Source of the DNA: Pseudomonadota bacterium | GTDB lineage: Bacteria; Desulfobacterota; Binatia; Binatales; Binataceae | Length of the DNA: 64,000 bases | Direction of reading: 5' to 3' | Assembly: GCA_021324855.1 (NCBI GenBank) | Contig: JAJPIG010000022.1 | Location: 121,777 to 185,776 of the forward strand | Part shown: positions 1 through 8,759 of the stretch, piece after piece | How positions within the stretch are numbered: the first letter of the stretch is position 1 | How the letters are laid out: every line of letters begins with the position of its first letter | Notes under the pieces: generated by a model | What the model was told of the DNA's origin: nothing | Database searches by the model: none | The model's input: only the letters and a program-made list of their open reading frames with translations | Program-made: the position numbers and the translations under genes

Positions 1-226
1 TTCCTTGTTTACATCAAGCATGATTTCTCACCGCTCCGGTCGTCTACCTTCTTGTTACCGGTAGCTGTGCCAGCCCCATTGGACAATCCCCCATACGGGT
101 GACCCGCTTGAACGGCGGCAGCCGGCCGTGCGGCCGGAGTACAATGGTGTTTGGATTCGCACTTTCCCCGCAAATCGGCCTATCTTACATCAATAATTTT
201 GACGCATTACCCGGAGGTCACATCCG

Positions 227-949
227 ATGCCCTATGAACTCTACTACTGGCCGACCATCCAGGGACGCGGCGAGTTCGTGCGCCTCGCCCTTGAAGAGGC
301 TGCCGCCGAGTACGTCGATGTCGCGCGGACGAAGAACGGGATGGCCGCGATGACGCGCATGATGGAGTCGCGCCAGGAGGTCCATCCGCCGTTCGCGCCG
401 CCGTTCCTGAAATCGGGACGGCTTCTGATCGCGCAGACCGCGAACATTCTGCTGTTCCTGGGCGCGCGCCATCGCCTGGCGCCGGCCGACGATGCGGGCC
501 GCCTCTGGACGCATCAATTGCAACTGACGATCGCCGACTGGCTGGTCGAGATTCACGACACGCATCATCCGATCGCCAGCGGGCTCTACTATGAAGATCA
601 GAAGAGTGAGTCGCGCCGCCGCGCCGCGGACTTCATCAAGAATCGGTTGCCGAAATATCTCGGCTACTTCCAACGGGTGATGGATGCGAATCCGCGGAGC
701 GACGTCTACTTGGTCGGCGCGCGTCTGACCTATGCCGATCTCTCGTTGTTTCAGACGGTGGCCGGGCTCAACTTCGCGTTTCCGCGCGCGATGGCGCGTA
801 TCGCGCGGCGCTACCCGCGCGTGATTGCGCTGCACGACCGCGTCGCCGAACGGCCCCGCATCGCATCGTACCTGGCCTCTGAGCGGCGCATCCCGTTCAA
901 CCAGCAAGGCATCTTCCGGCATTACCCGGAGCTTGATTCGAGCAAATAG
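227..949 (+). CDS. glutathione S-transferase family protein
   Basis: MPYELYYWPTIQGRGEFVRLALEEA is a GST N-terminal thioredoxin-like fold; helical C-terminal domain (LTYADLSLFQTVAGL). Confidence 0.9.
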   Translation: MPYELYYWPTIQGRGEFVRLALEEAAAEYVDVARTKNGMAAMTRMMESRQEVHPPFAPPFLKSGRLLIAQTANILLFLGARHRLAPADDAGRLWTHQLQLTIADWLVEIHDTHHPIASGLYYEDQKSESRRRAADFIKNRLPKYLGYFQRVMDANPRSDVYLVGARLTYADLSLFQTVAGLNFAFPRAMARIARRYPRVIALHDRVAERPRIASYLASERRIPFNQQGIFRHYPELDSSK

Positions 950-953
950 CGAT

Positions 954-1769
954 TTACGGCAGGATTGCGAAGGCGCGGGCGGGGAAGCCGAGGCCATGAC
1001 GCGGCTTCGGCCAGGTCACGACGATCAACGCACCGGTTGCGGGCACGCGATCGAGATTCGCCATCACCTCGATTTGCCAATGGCCGTGCGTGAGAATCCA
1101 GGTCTCGGACTTCATGTCGTCAGTCGTGTCGGTGTCCATCGATTCGTGGCCGTTGGCTACGATCCCGCGCTGTTCGTAAAGGAACTTGATCGCATCGAGC
1201 GACCAGGCCGGGAACGGTGAGCGTTTGAAGCGTTCCGGATTCGTATCCCAGTCCTTGTACATGTCGGTGCGGAGCGCGGCGAACGAGCCGGCCGGGACGC
1301 GGCCATGCTGATGCTCCCAGTTCCTGATGTCCTCGACCGTCAGCGCATGGTTCGGATCGCGCGCGAGGAGCGGCGTAATATCGAACACCACCAGCGGCAG
1401 AATCATCTGTTTGAGCGGAATCTGGTCCATCGTGATCCCTTTGGGATCGAAATGCGCCGGCGGGTCGATGTGCGTGCCGTACTGCCCGACCAACGAATAG
1501 AAAAAGCTTCGGAAATGGTCCTTCTCGATCGTGTAAGGCTCGCCGGTTTCCGGATCGGCAGCGCGCGAAAAGGTTGCCGAACCGAACCCCTTCCATACTG
1601 GGGTCGTCGGGCTGAACGAGTGGGTGAGATCGATGAACTGCTTCGAGGCAATGATTTGGTAGGCTTCGGCGAGAGATCGATCCGCGGCGAGTGACACGGT
1701 ACCGGCGCCAAGCACAGCGGCTGCAAGCAGCACGATCCGGAGAATTGAACCAGCCCGGTTCGGTCTCAT
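954..1769 (-). CDS. cyclase family protein (kynurenine formamidase-like), secreted
   Basis: FIDLTHSFSPTTPVWKGF..., GQYGTHIDPPAHF metal-binding motif of the cyclase family; signal peptide if started at MRPNRAG (ORF extends to 1877). Confidence 0.85.
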   Translation of the reverse strand: MRPNRAGSILRIVLLAAAVLGAGTVSLAADRSLAEAYQIIASKQFIDLTHSFSPTTPVWKGFGSATFSRAADPETGEPYTIEKDHFRSFFYSLVGQYGTHIDPPAHFDPKGITMDQIPLKQMILPLVVFDITPLLARDPNHALTVEDIRNWEHQHGRVPAGSFAALRTDMYKDWDTNPERFKRSPFPAWSLDAIKFLYEQRGIVANGHESMDTDTTDDMKSETWILTHGHWQIEVMANLDRVPATGALIVVTWPKPRHGLGFPARAFAILP

Positions 1770-2038
1770 CTGGGCCACCTCCATCCGAGCAGAGACGGTG
1801 CGAACCGTAACATAGATCGTGTCGGAAGAATTCAATCGATAACCAGACCCGGCTAAACCGACCGATACCTCCATCACCGATTACGATATGGCCTCGCAGA
1901 CGCTCGCGAATCGTCCGTCGTCCCCTGACATCTCCACATCAGGAGGCGGACCCAGCTTTTTCTGGTCTTCACAAGACTGAAGAGGAGCATCGATCACCGG
2001 TTCGCCATGGAGGCCGTGGGAACGCTAAGATATTTGCG

Positions 2039-3364
2039 ATGACTTTTCTGGCAGTACTGCTGCTGGGCGCCTGCGCCGTGCCGGTGCTCTATTTTTCGAT
2101 GCGGGGTACCGGGGCGATGCTCGCGATCTTCTCGCTGGAGTTCGCCGGCTATTACGCCGCGCCGGTGCTGATGCTGCATCGAGTGCAGATCGGCGATTTT
2201 CCCGCTCGTGATCTTCCGCCGCAAACGGTCTTCAAGGCGCTCGAACTTTCGCTCGCGAGCTTCATTCTCACCTGCCTCGGTTATTACCTGATTCCAAAAA
2301 GTTCAACGCTGATCCCAAGAATAAAATGTGCCTGGTCGAATCCGGGGATAATTCGGATGGCAGCGGTTGCGATGTGCGGGACGGGAATGGCCGCAAGCTA
2401 TGCACTCCTGCTCCTTAGGGGCGCTTCAGGGCCGAGTCAGTTTGTCGCGGTACCGGCTGAACTGCTGATGTACGGGGTGGCTCTGCTCTTCACCCTGCAA
2501 TTGATGCATCGCCTGAATCCGCTCTACCTGATCGCGCTCTGGGGAATTTTCATCCCGGCGCGTATGGCGCTCGGGCTGGCCGCGGGTGAGACCGCCGCCG
2601 TTCTGAGCGTTGGTTTGACTCTGTTGCTGTTGTATTGCGAACTGCGGGGCAGGATGTGGTGGTCTGCGATGATCATCGGAGCGTTTTCAGTCATTGTGCT
2701 GCGCCCTCTGATGACGCCGTTCCGCACATTAACCAGGGGGTCCGGTGTCGAGTCCGATGCTGGTGCTGCCGAGCGGCTGATAGTGTTCGGAAGAATCGCG
2801 CGCGGTGCGACGGAGGGGCGCTACGGCGACTTCGATCATCTGGAGCAATTCGCCGCCAGACGGCTCTGTGTAATCTGCACCTTCGCGGACGTGGTTCGGC
2901 AGACCCCAAGAATCGTTCCTTACTGGAACGGGGCTACGTACTACCCGATTCTGTTAAAGCCCATCCCCCGGCTGCTATGGCCCGACAAACCGCTCGATAT
3001 CTCCGGGCAGGACTTCGGCCATCGTTATGGTTACCTGGACCGAAGCAACTACGAAACCTCATACAATCTGCCTCAGACCGTCGAGCTGTACGCGAACTTC
3101 GGCACGATTGGTGTGCTGATCGGCTCCCTTCTGTTCGGCTTTCTGTATCGGTTCATCGAGTTGATGTTTTTTCATCCGAACAGCGGTATCGGAGCGGTTG
3201 CGATTGGGGCGGTGGCGTTGACCAACCTTCTGGCGATCGAATCAGGCATATCGCTCGCAATCGGCGGACTCATCCTGGCGATGATCGCAGTCTTCCCTGT
3301 GGCGCTGGTCGTCGATTTGACGGACCTATGGTCGGAATCGCGGCGTTGGATCAGCGCCGCTTAG
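2039..3364 (+). CDS. multi-TM protein, O-antigen/oligosaccharide polymerase-like
   Basis: Many hydrophobic segments; long hydrophilic loop (PRLLWPDKPLDISGQDFGHRYGYLDRSNYETSYNLPQT) resembling Wzy/EpsG-like polymerases. Confidence 0.55.
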   Translation: MTFLAVLLLGACAVPVLYFSMRGTGAMLAIFSLEFAGYYAAPVLMLHRVQIGDFPARDLPPQTVFKALELSLASFILTCLGYYLIPKSSTLIPRIKCAWSNPGIIRMAAVAMCGTGMAASYALLLLRGASGPSQFVAVPAELLMYGVALLFTLQLMHRLNPLYLIALWGIFIPARMALGLAAGETAAVLSVGLTLLLLYCELRGRMWWSAMIIGAFSVIVLRPLMTPFRTLTRGSGVESDAGAAERLIVFGRIARGATEGRYGDFDHLEQFAARRLCVICTFADVVRQTPRIVPYWNGATYYPILLKPIPRLLWPDKPLDISGQDFGHRYGYLDRSNYETSYNLPQTVELYANFGTIGVLIGSLLFGFLYRFIELMFFHPNSGIGAVAIGAVALTNLLAIESGISLAIGGLILAMIAVFPVALVVDLTDLWSESRRWISAA

Positions 3365-3407
3365 CATCGTCGCGGCTGCGGCTTTCTATCAACTTGCGAG
3401 GTTAACA

Positions 3408-5387
3408 ATGCTGACAGTGCGCAGCCGAGTATCGGAACGATGGGTTCCGTTCGCAGTCGCTGCGGCCGCAATGGCCGTCATCGTGGCTGGTCCCGGCTCG
3501 GCCTTCACTCAATCCGACGTTCTCACCGCGCTCGCCAACCAACGGTCAGGACGCGTTTTCAACGTCAGGACCTTCGGCGCGAGCGGCAGTCTGCGGACGG
3601 TGGATGTGACGGTCACGGCTGGCAGCACGATCGCGATTGTCCGAGGCGATGTAGCCGATTTCATTGTCGGCCAAACCGTCACGATTCTTCAGGCTGGCCG
3701 TCCACCGGCGGTCACCGCACCAACCGGCTTAACCGGGAGCGCGATTAGCTACGATAAGAGCGGGCGGATGGGACAGCCGTGCCGGGTCGATTCTGGAAAC
3801 GCGCGATGCGATGCGCGCTGGACCTGGCGAATCATCGCGGTCGACTCGCAACACGGCTCCAGCGCCCCGAGTGCGCCGCTTTCCATGGATCGCGCACCAG
3901 CTACTCCTAACCCTGCAAACCGCATCCATCTCATCTGGAACTCCGATGCCTCAGCCGTCAGTTACCTCGTTTACGGATGTCAAGGCGACGGGTGTACGCC
4001 GACGCTCCGCGCGGTTCTGCCCAACAACTGGTACACCTCCAAGGCGGGGCTCGAATGCGGTGGATGCACGCGGCCGGAGTTCATGATCTACGACTATATG
4101 GGGCACGACTTTGGGACCGACGAACTCAGTGGCAAGTCGATGCCGCCCGGGCCACGCAATCAAAGTTTCCACGCGCGAATCCGCTCGATAAGTGGCCGGA
4201 ATATCTCTCTCTCGGCTCCGCCTGCAGTGACGGTAAATACGAGGATGATTCACGATGACGCGCCGGCTTTTCAGGCTGCGATCGATCGCCTTCGGTTGGC
4301 CGGGGGCGTGCTCGCAGCCGGGGGCTTAATCCTGATTCCGCCCGGAGAGTACCCGATCGGAGAGACGCTCGATTTCTACCTGGCCTCCGGCGTGCGGCTT
4401 GCGGGACTTGGCTCAGCCTCTTCAACCCAGCTCGTATGGCATGGGGGCGCCGGCGGCATAATGATGAGCCTGAACCAGGCGCGCGACTGCATTCTCGAGA
4501 ACTTTACCCTCACATCTTTCTATGGTTCCACGCCCGGCGTCTTCATCGACATCGATCGATACGATCAGGGGCAGGGCATCAAATCGCCTGCGAGCCACGA
4601 CACGTTACGCAACCTCAGCCTTGAGCGGGCCGGGGTCGCCATCCGGCTGGGGAATCGCAGCAACGAGAACGGTGAATTGATGGAATTCCGCGACGTGGTC
4701 ATCGGCCCGGGCCCCAATGGCGAGGGTGGGTGGTACGGCTATTACATCGCGGGCGGGGGCGAGAGCTACGACGAGCGGATTGACGGCGGGACCGTCGCGA
4801 TGCGCGACGTCGGGGTTTATCTAAACCGTGTGGGTTCCGTCGACAGCTATGTGTTCAACCTGTCCCATAATTTAATCGACTGGTACGTCAACGATTTCGT
4901 CTCGTCGCACGTAGTCGAGATCGGATCGGACAGCGAGTTGGCGGCGCATCATCTGTTCGTTTCTTTTTCCCATCCACACGGAATCCACTTCGTGATCGCG
5001 AGCTCGCGATTGGTCACCGGCGGGAGAGCGATGGCCTCGGACGGATACTACATCGTCGATAACGCCAGCTTGGGGCTTCAGATCGTCGGCAATCTCATCA
5101 GCCAGCAGGTGGGCGCGCCGTGCAAAGTGATGTTTTCCAACGGCGATCAATCGCCGGCGCCGTTGCTCTCATCGCAAAACTTCTACGGTGATCCCCGTCC
5201 GTTCGCGACTCCGCCGGGGATAAGGCCGGCGCTGCTGTCGGTGATGGATACGAGCATGGTGCCGCATGCTCCTGCGATAAGCGGCGTAATCGATCCGGGA
5301 GTTGCGAATCTGATTGCCTCGATGATGCGCGCGGGAACCTCACCAGTGCCCGTCGGCGGTGCGCGGACGAAGCGCGTTGCGCCCTGA
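3408..5387 (+). CDS. secreted pectate lyase-like / right-handed parallel beta-helix protein
   Basis: Signal peptide; FNVRTFGASG..., DDAPAFQAAIDRLRLAGGVLAAGGLILIPPGEYPIGETLDF typical of Pectate_lyase_3-type beta-helix proteins. Confidence 0.75.
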   Translation: MLTVRSRVSERWVPFAVAAAAMAVIVAGPGSAFTQSDVLTALANQRSGRVFNVRTFGASGSLRTVDVTVTAGSTIAIVRGDVADFIVGQTVTILQAGRPPAVTAPTGLTGSAISYDKSGRMGQPCRVDSGNARCDARWTWRIIAVDSQHGSSAPSAPLSMDRAPATPNPANRIHLIWNSDASAVSYLVYGCQGDGCTPTLRAVLPNNWYTSKAGLECGGCTRPEFMIYDYMGHDFGTDELSGKSMPPGPRNQSFHARIRSISGRNISLSAPPAVTVNTRMIHDDAPAFQAAIDRLRLAGGVLAAGGLILIPPGEYPIGETLDFYLASGVRLAGLGSASSTQLVWHGGAGGIMMSLNQARDCILENFTLTSFYGSTPGVFIDIDRYDQGQGIKSPASHDTLRNLSLERAGVAIRLGNRSNENGELMEFRDVVIGPGPNGEGGWYGYYIAGGGESYDERIDGGTVAMRDVGVYLNRVGSVDSYVFNLSHNLIDWYVNDFVSSHVVEIGSDSELAAHHLFVSFSHPHGIHFVIASSRLVTGGRAMASDGYYIVDNASLGLQIVGNLISQQVGAPCKVMFSNGDQSPAPLLSSQNFYGDPRPFATPPGIRPALLSVMDTSMVPHAPAISGVIDPGVANLIASMMRAGTSPVPVGGARTKRVAP

Positions 5388-5506
5388 TTCGTTTCAAGTG
5401 TCAATTTGAAGCTCTTGGTCAAAAGCGCAACTCAACTAATTAGCGGATCTATTTGAGATGGCGCCTACTCAGGCTAATCTGCTATTGGCCAAGGGCAAAA
5501 AATCAG

Positions 5507-5911
5507 ATGACGGCGCTGTTCAAGAAGATCCTCTGTCCCGTGGATTTTGACCGGGTCTCGATTCCCGCGCTCGAGCTGGTCCATCAGCTCGCGCTTCAAA
5601 ACGAAGCGACGGTCTACTTGCTTTACGTGGTTCCCGGTCAGTCGCTGCCGATGGACCTGGAGAAAGTTGCCCGTGACAATCTGCGCGGCATCGCGCAAAA
5701 ATGGCTGGCTGACAGGATTCCCCACGAGATCGTCGTGAGTTCCGGCAAAGCCGCCGCCGGCATTGTTAATGCCCAACAGACCCTGAATGCCGACCTTATC
5801 GTTATGGCGACTCATGGGCGGACCGGCGCTGACCATGCTCGGTTGGGAAGCGTCGCTGAGCAGGTCATCCGGTATTCGTCCTGCCCCGTCATCACGGTCA
5901 GGCCGCGTTAA
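5507..5911 (+). CDS. universal stress protein (UspA family)
   Basis: FKKILCPVDFDRVSIPALELV...DLIVMATHGRTGADHARLGSVAEQVIRYSSCPVITVR; internal ATG at 5507 is the likely start of ORF 5453-5911. Confidence 0.92.
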   Translation: MTALFKKILCPVDFDRVSIPALELVHQLALQNEATVYLLYVVPGQSLPMDLEKVARDNLRGIAQKWLADRIPHEIVVSSGKAAAGIVNAQQTLNADLIVMATHGRTGADHARLGSVAEQVIRYSSCPVITVRPR

Positions 5912-6065
5912 GGCCTCACTCGGGGCCGCATCGAGAGGACACAGACCACCGATTCATTGGCTCCGATCGGGGCATCTCGGCCCCTCCGCGGCCTGTTGGC
6001 CGGCCTGAAAACCCGATTATCAACCTGATGCCTCGCGGTACGCTTTATGCCACATTTATTGGGCC

Positions 6066-6764
6066 ATGCGCGCAGCGGGACACCGGCAGGCAGCGGCGTT
6101 CGCATTCGGACTGGTTTGTCTCGCGCTTCAGCTCCCGTTCGCGAGCGCGCAGGATGTACCGCCATCCGACGCTCTGCCCCCGCCCAGCACAACTGAAATT
6201 CCTTCGGCGGTGATGCCGTCACAGAGCGCCGGAGCCCCCGACCTCTACAATTCTGGAATCGGCACACCTGCTCCGCAGGAGCCGACGCCGCCCGCGGAGT
6301 TACGCCAGGAAATGCAGGACCTGCACGACTTCATGGAGGACAGCGACGGGACATCATCGCTCGGGATGGTTTTGCACGAGGACCATCGCGCGATCGACGG
6401 CAATGGCGAAGTGGCGGGCCTGCTTATCGTCGAGGTAATGCCGGGGACGGCGGCGGCGATGGCTGGGCTGCGCGGCCTGCATGCGGGGATCGCGAACGCA
6501 TTGACGGGAATTGCATTCGCCGCGTCGCTCTTCTTCCCGCCCGCATCGCTGGCAGCGGCGGCCGTAAGCGGCTCGCGGATCGGCGAGTCCTACGACATGA
6601 TCATCGGCGTCGACAGCGAGCGAGTGACAAATTTCCTCCAATTCTCGGATCGGATGCGTTTTGCGCGTCCCGGTGAGTTGGTCTATCTGAGCATCTCGCG
6701 CAACGGCCGGCGGATGCAGGTGCCGGTCACGGTTCCCGTCGGCGCAGTTCCAGGCTCCCCTTGA
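6066..6764 (+). CDS. exported PDZ-like domain protein
   Basis: Signal-peptide-like N-terminus; GLLIVEVMPGTAAAMAGL...YDMIIGVDSERVTNFLQFSDRMRFARPGELVYLSISRNGRRMQVPVTV resembles a PDZ fold. Confidence 0.6.
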   Translation: MRAAGHRQAAAFAFGLVCLALQLPFASAQDVPPSDALPPPSTTEIPSAVMPSQSAGAPDLYNSGIGTPAPQEPTPPAELRQEMQDLHDFMEDSDGTSSLGMVLHEDHRAIDGNGEVAGLLIVEVMPGTAAAMAGLRGLHAGIANALTGIAFAASLFFPPASLAAAAVSGSRIGESYDMIIGVDSERVTNFLQFSDRMRFARPGELVYLSISRNGRRMQVPVTVPVGAVPGSP

Positions 6765-7092
6765 AACGGGTGACTTTCAGGCATTCATGTCGTTCGGCTG
6801 GTCACACGGTAAAAGCGGAGCAGTCGTTTCCAATTAGGTTGTAACCCAGGCCGCGCCACGTTTGCGTTCAGACTCGATCGCTGTCAAAAAACAGCGAGAC
6901 GCGAGGTTTGAATGCGCAAGGAAGTCCTGCGGACGCCGTCCTAAGGGGACTCGCTGCGCTCGGGATGACGGCCGAAAAAGCGCGGCCAGCTTCAGAGGAA
7001 ATCGACCGCCGTCCACGAAAAATTCACAAACTATGTTCACAAACTCTGAATGACGAAATGAGTTCTGCAGAGCTTCCCGAACGGAGATCACA

Positions 7093-7971
7093 ATGGCGAT
7101 GAAGAAGACGGGCTACTACGACAACTGGGTTCTGGCCAACGGCGTTCGTACTCATTACTCGTGGGCCGGTACCGAAGGTCCGGCGATCATCCTGCTGCAC
7201 GGCGGCGGACCTGGATCGTCCGGCGAGGCCGGCTGGCGCTTCATGATGCCGGCGCTGGCGCAGGCGGGCTTCCGCGCGATCGCTCCGGATCAAATCTCGT
7301 TCGGGATGACCGACGGACGTCCCCACGCCTGGCCGGTCCTCGGTCATCAGAGCCTCGTCGATCACGTCGCCGACTTCATCGATGCGCTGTGCCTCGATGA
7401 AGTCTGCGTAGTCGGCAACTCGCAGGGCGCATACGTCGCCGCCAAGTATGCGCTCGATCATCCGGAGCGTGTACGGCGGCTCTTTCTGATCGGCAGCGGC
7501 ACGATCGCCGGCGCGATGAAGGTCGAATGGCCGGGGATGGAAACCAACCCGGGGCTGCTGGCGATCCGCAACTATGACTACACCGAAGAAGGGATGCGCA
7601 AGTTTTTGCTCGCGATCGTCAACGACCCCTCGACCGTGACGGACGAACTCGTGCGTTACCGCACCGAGCTCAGTAGACGCCCGGGAATGCGCGAGGCGCG
7701 CGAGGCGTTCGATTCGTACGTGGCGCGGATGCGCCGCGAGCCCAAGCTGTGGGCGCGTTACAGCCTGCAGGATTCGCTGCCGAAGCTCGCGATCCCGACC
7801 AAGTTCATCTGGGGCAAGCAGGACAAGTTCGCGCCGGTCTCGATGGGTCACAAGCTGGCTGAGCTGCTGCCGAACATACAATTCGAATTCATCGACGCCG
7901 GCCATCAAGCGCAGACCGACAATCCGGAGGTGGTAAACCGCCTGGTGATCGAATTCATGCGCGCGGGCTGA
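7093..7971 (+). CDS. alpha/beta hydrolase (MhpC/meta-cleavage hydrolase-like)
   Basis: LLHGGGPGSSGEAGWRF, VVGNSQGAYVAAKYAL nucleophile elbow, IDAGHQAQTDNPE catalytic His region. Confidence 0.88.
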   Translation: MAMKKTGYYDNWVLANGVRTHYSWAGTEGPAIILLHGGGPGSSGEAGWRFMMPALAQAGFRAIAPDQISFGMTDGRPHAWPVLGHQSLVDHVADFIDALCLDEVCVVGNSQGAYVAAKYALDHPERVRRLFLIGSGTIAGAMKVEWPGMETNPGLLAIRNYDYTEEGMRKFLLAIVNDPSTVTDELVRYRTELSRRPGMREAREAFDSYVARMRREPKLWARYSLQDSLPKLAIPTKFIWGKQDKFAPVSMGHKLAELLPNIQFEFIDAGHQAQTDNPEVVNRLVIEFMRAG

Positions 7972-7974
7972 ATC

Positions 7975-8742
7975 ATGGACGTCGAAACAAGCTGGATAAC
8001 GTTTCGCAGCGGCAACGAGGAGATCGGCGGTTTCGTCGCGCGTCCGCGATCGAAAGGCCGGTGGCCCGGCCTAGTAGTCGGTCACGAAAATCTCGGCCTG
8101 ACCGAGTATCGCCAGAACGAGACCGCGCAGATGGCCGCGCATGGAATTGTTGTGCTGGTCACGAACCTTTATTCGAGAATCGGCGGCAAAGCGCCGGCCG
8201 GTCCGTTCGTCACCCCCGATGATCGCCGCCGCGCCGCGTTCCTCTCGATGCCCGATGAGCGCAGCGCGGAAGATTTTCTCGCCAGCGCCGGATGGCTGCG
8301 CGCTCAAAACTACGTCGATTCCAGCGCCGTGGCGTTGCTCGGCTTCTGCTCGGGCGGCTCGCTTGCGTTCTATACCGCATGCACGCGGCCGGGCGTGTTC
8401 CGCTGCCTGGTATCGATCTATGGCAACATTATCCTGCGCGGTGAATTCACCGAGGATCGCCAGCCCAAGTCGCGCATCCCGCTCGCGCCTTCGTTAAGCT
8501 GCCCGATGCAGGGGCATTATGGCGCGAAGGACTCTGAGATCCCTCCCGCCCATGTCGCGGAACTGTGGCGCGTCCTCGCCGAGCACGACAAGCAGTTTGA
8601 GTTTTACAGTTATCCGGGAGCGAATCACGTTTTTTCCGATTCGAGCCATCCCAATTACCAGCCCGAGGCGACGCGCCTGATGTGGTCGCGAACCTATCGC
8701 TACCTTCGCGAACAACTCGGGCATTCAATAGAGACGTCCTAG
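7975..8742 (+). CDS. dienelactone hydrolase family protein
   Basis: DLH fold: GLVVGHENLGL, VALLGFCSGGSLAFYTA, GHYGAKDSEIPP, YPGANHVFSD. Confidence 0.9.
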   Translation: MDVETSWITFRSGNEEIGGFVARPRSKGRWPGLVVGHENLGLTEYRQNETAQMAAHGIVVLVTNLYSRIGGKAPAGPFVTPDDRRRAAFLSMPDERSAEDFLASAGWLRAQNYVDSSAVALLGFCSGGSLAFYTACTRPGVFRCLVSIYGNIILRGEFTEDRQPKSRIPLAPSLSCPMQGHYGAKDSEIPPAHVAELWRVLAEHDKQFEFYSYPGANHVFSDSSHPNYQPEATRLMWSRTYRYLREQLGHSIETS

Positions 8743-8759
8743 CGGCGGAACTTCCCGAG

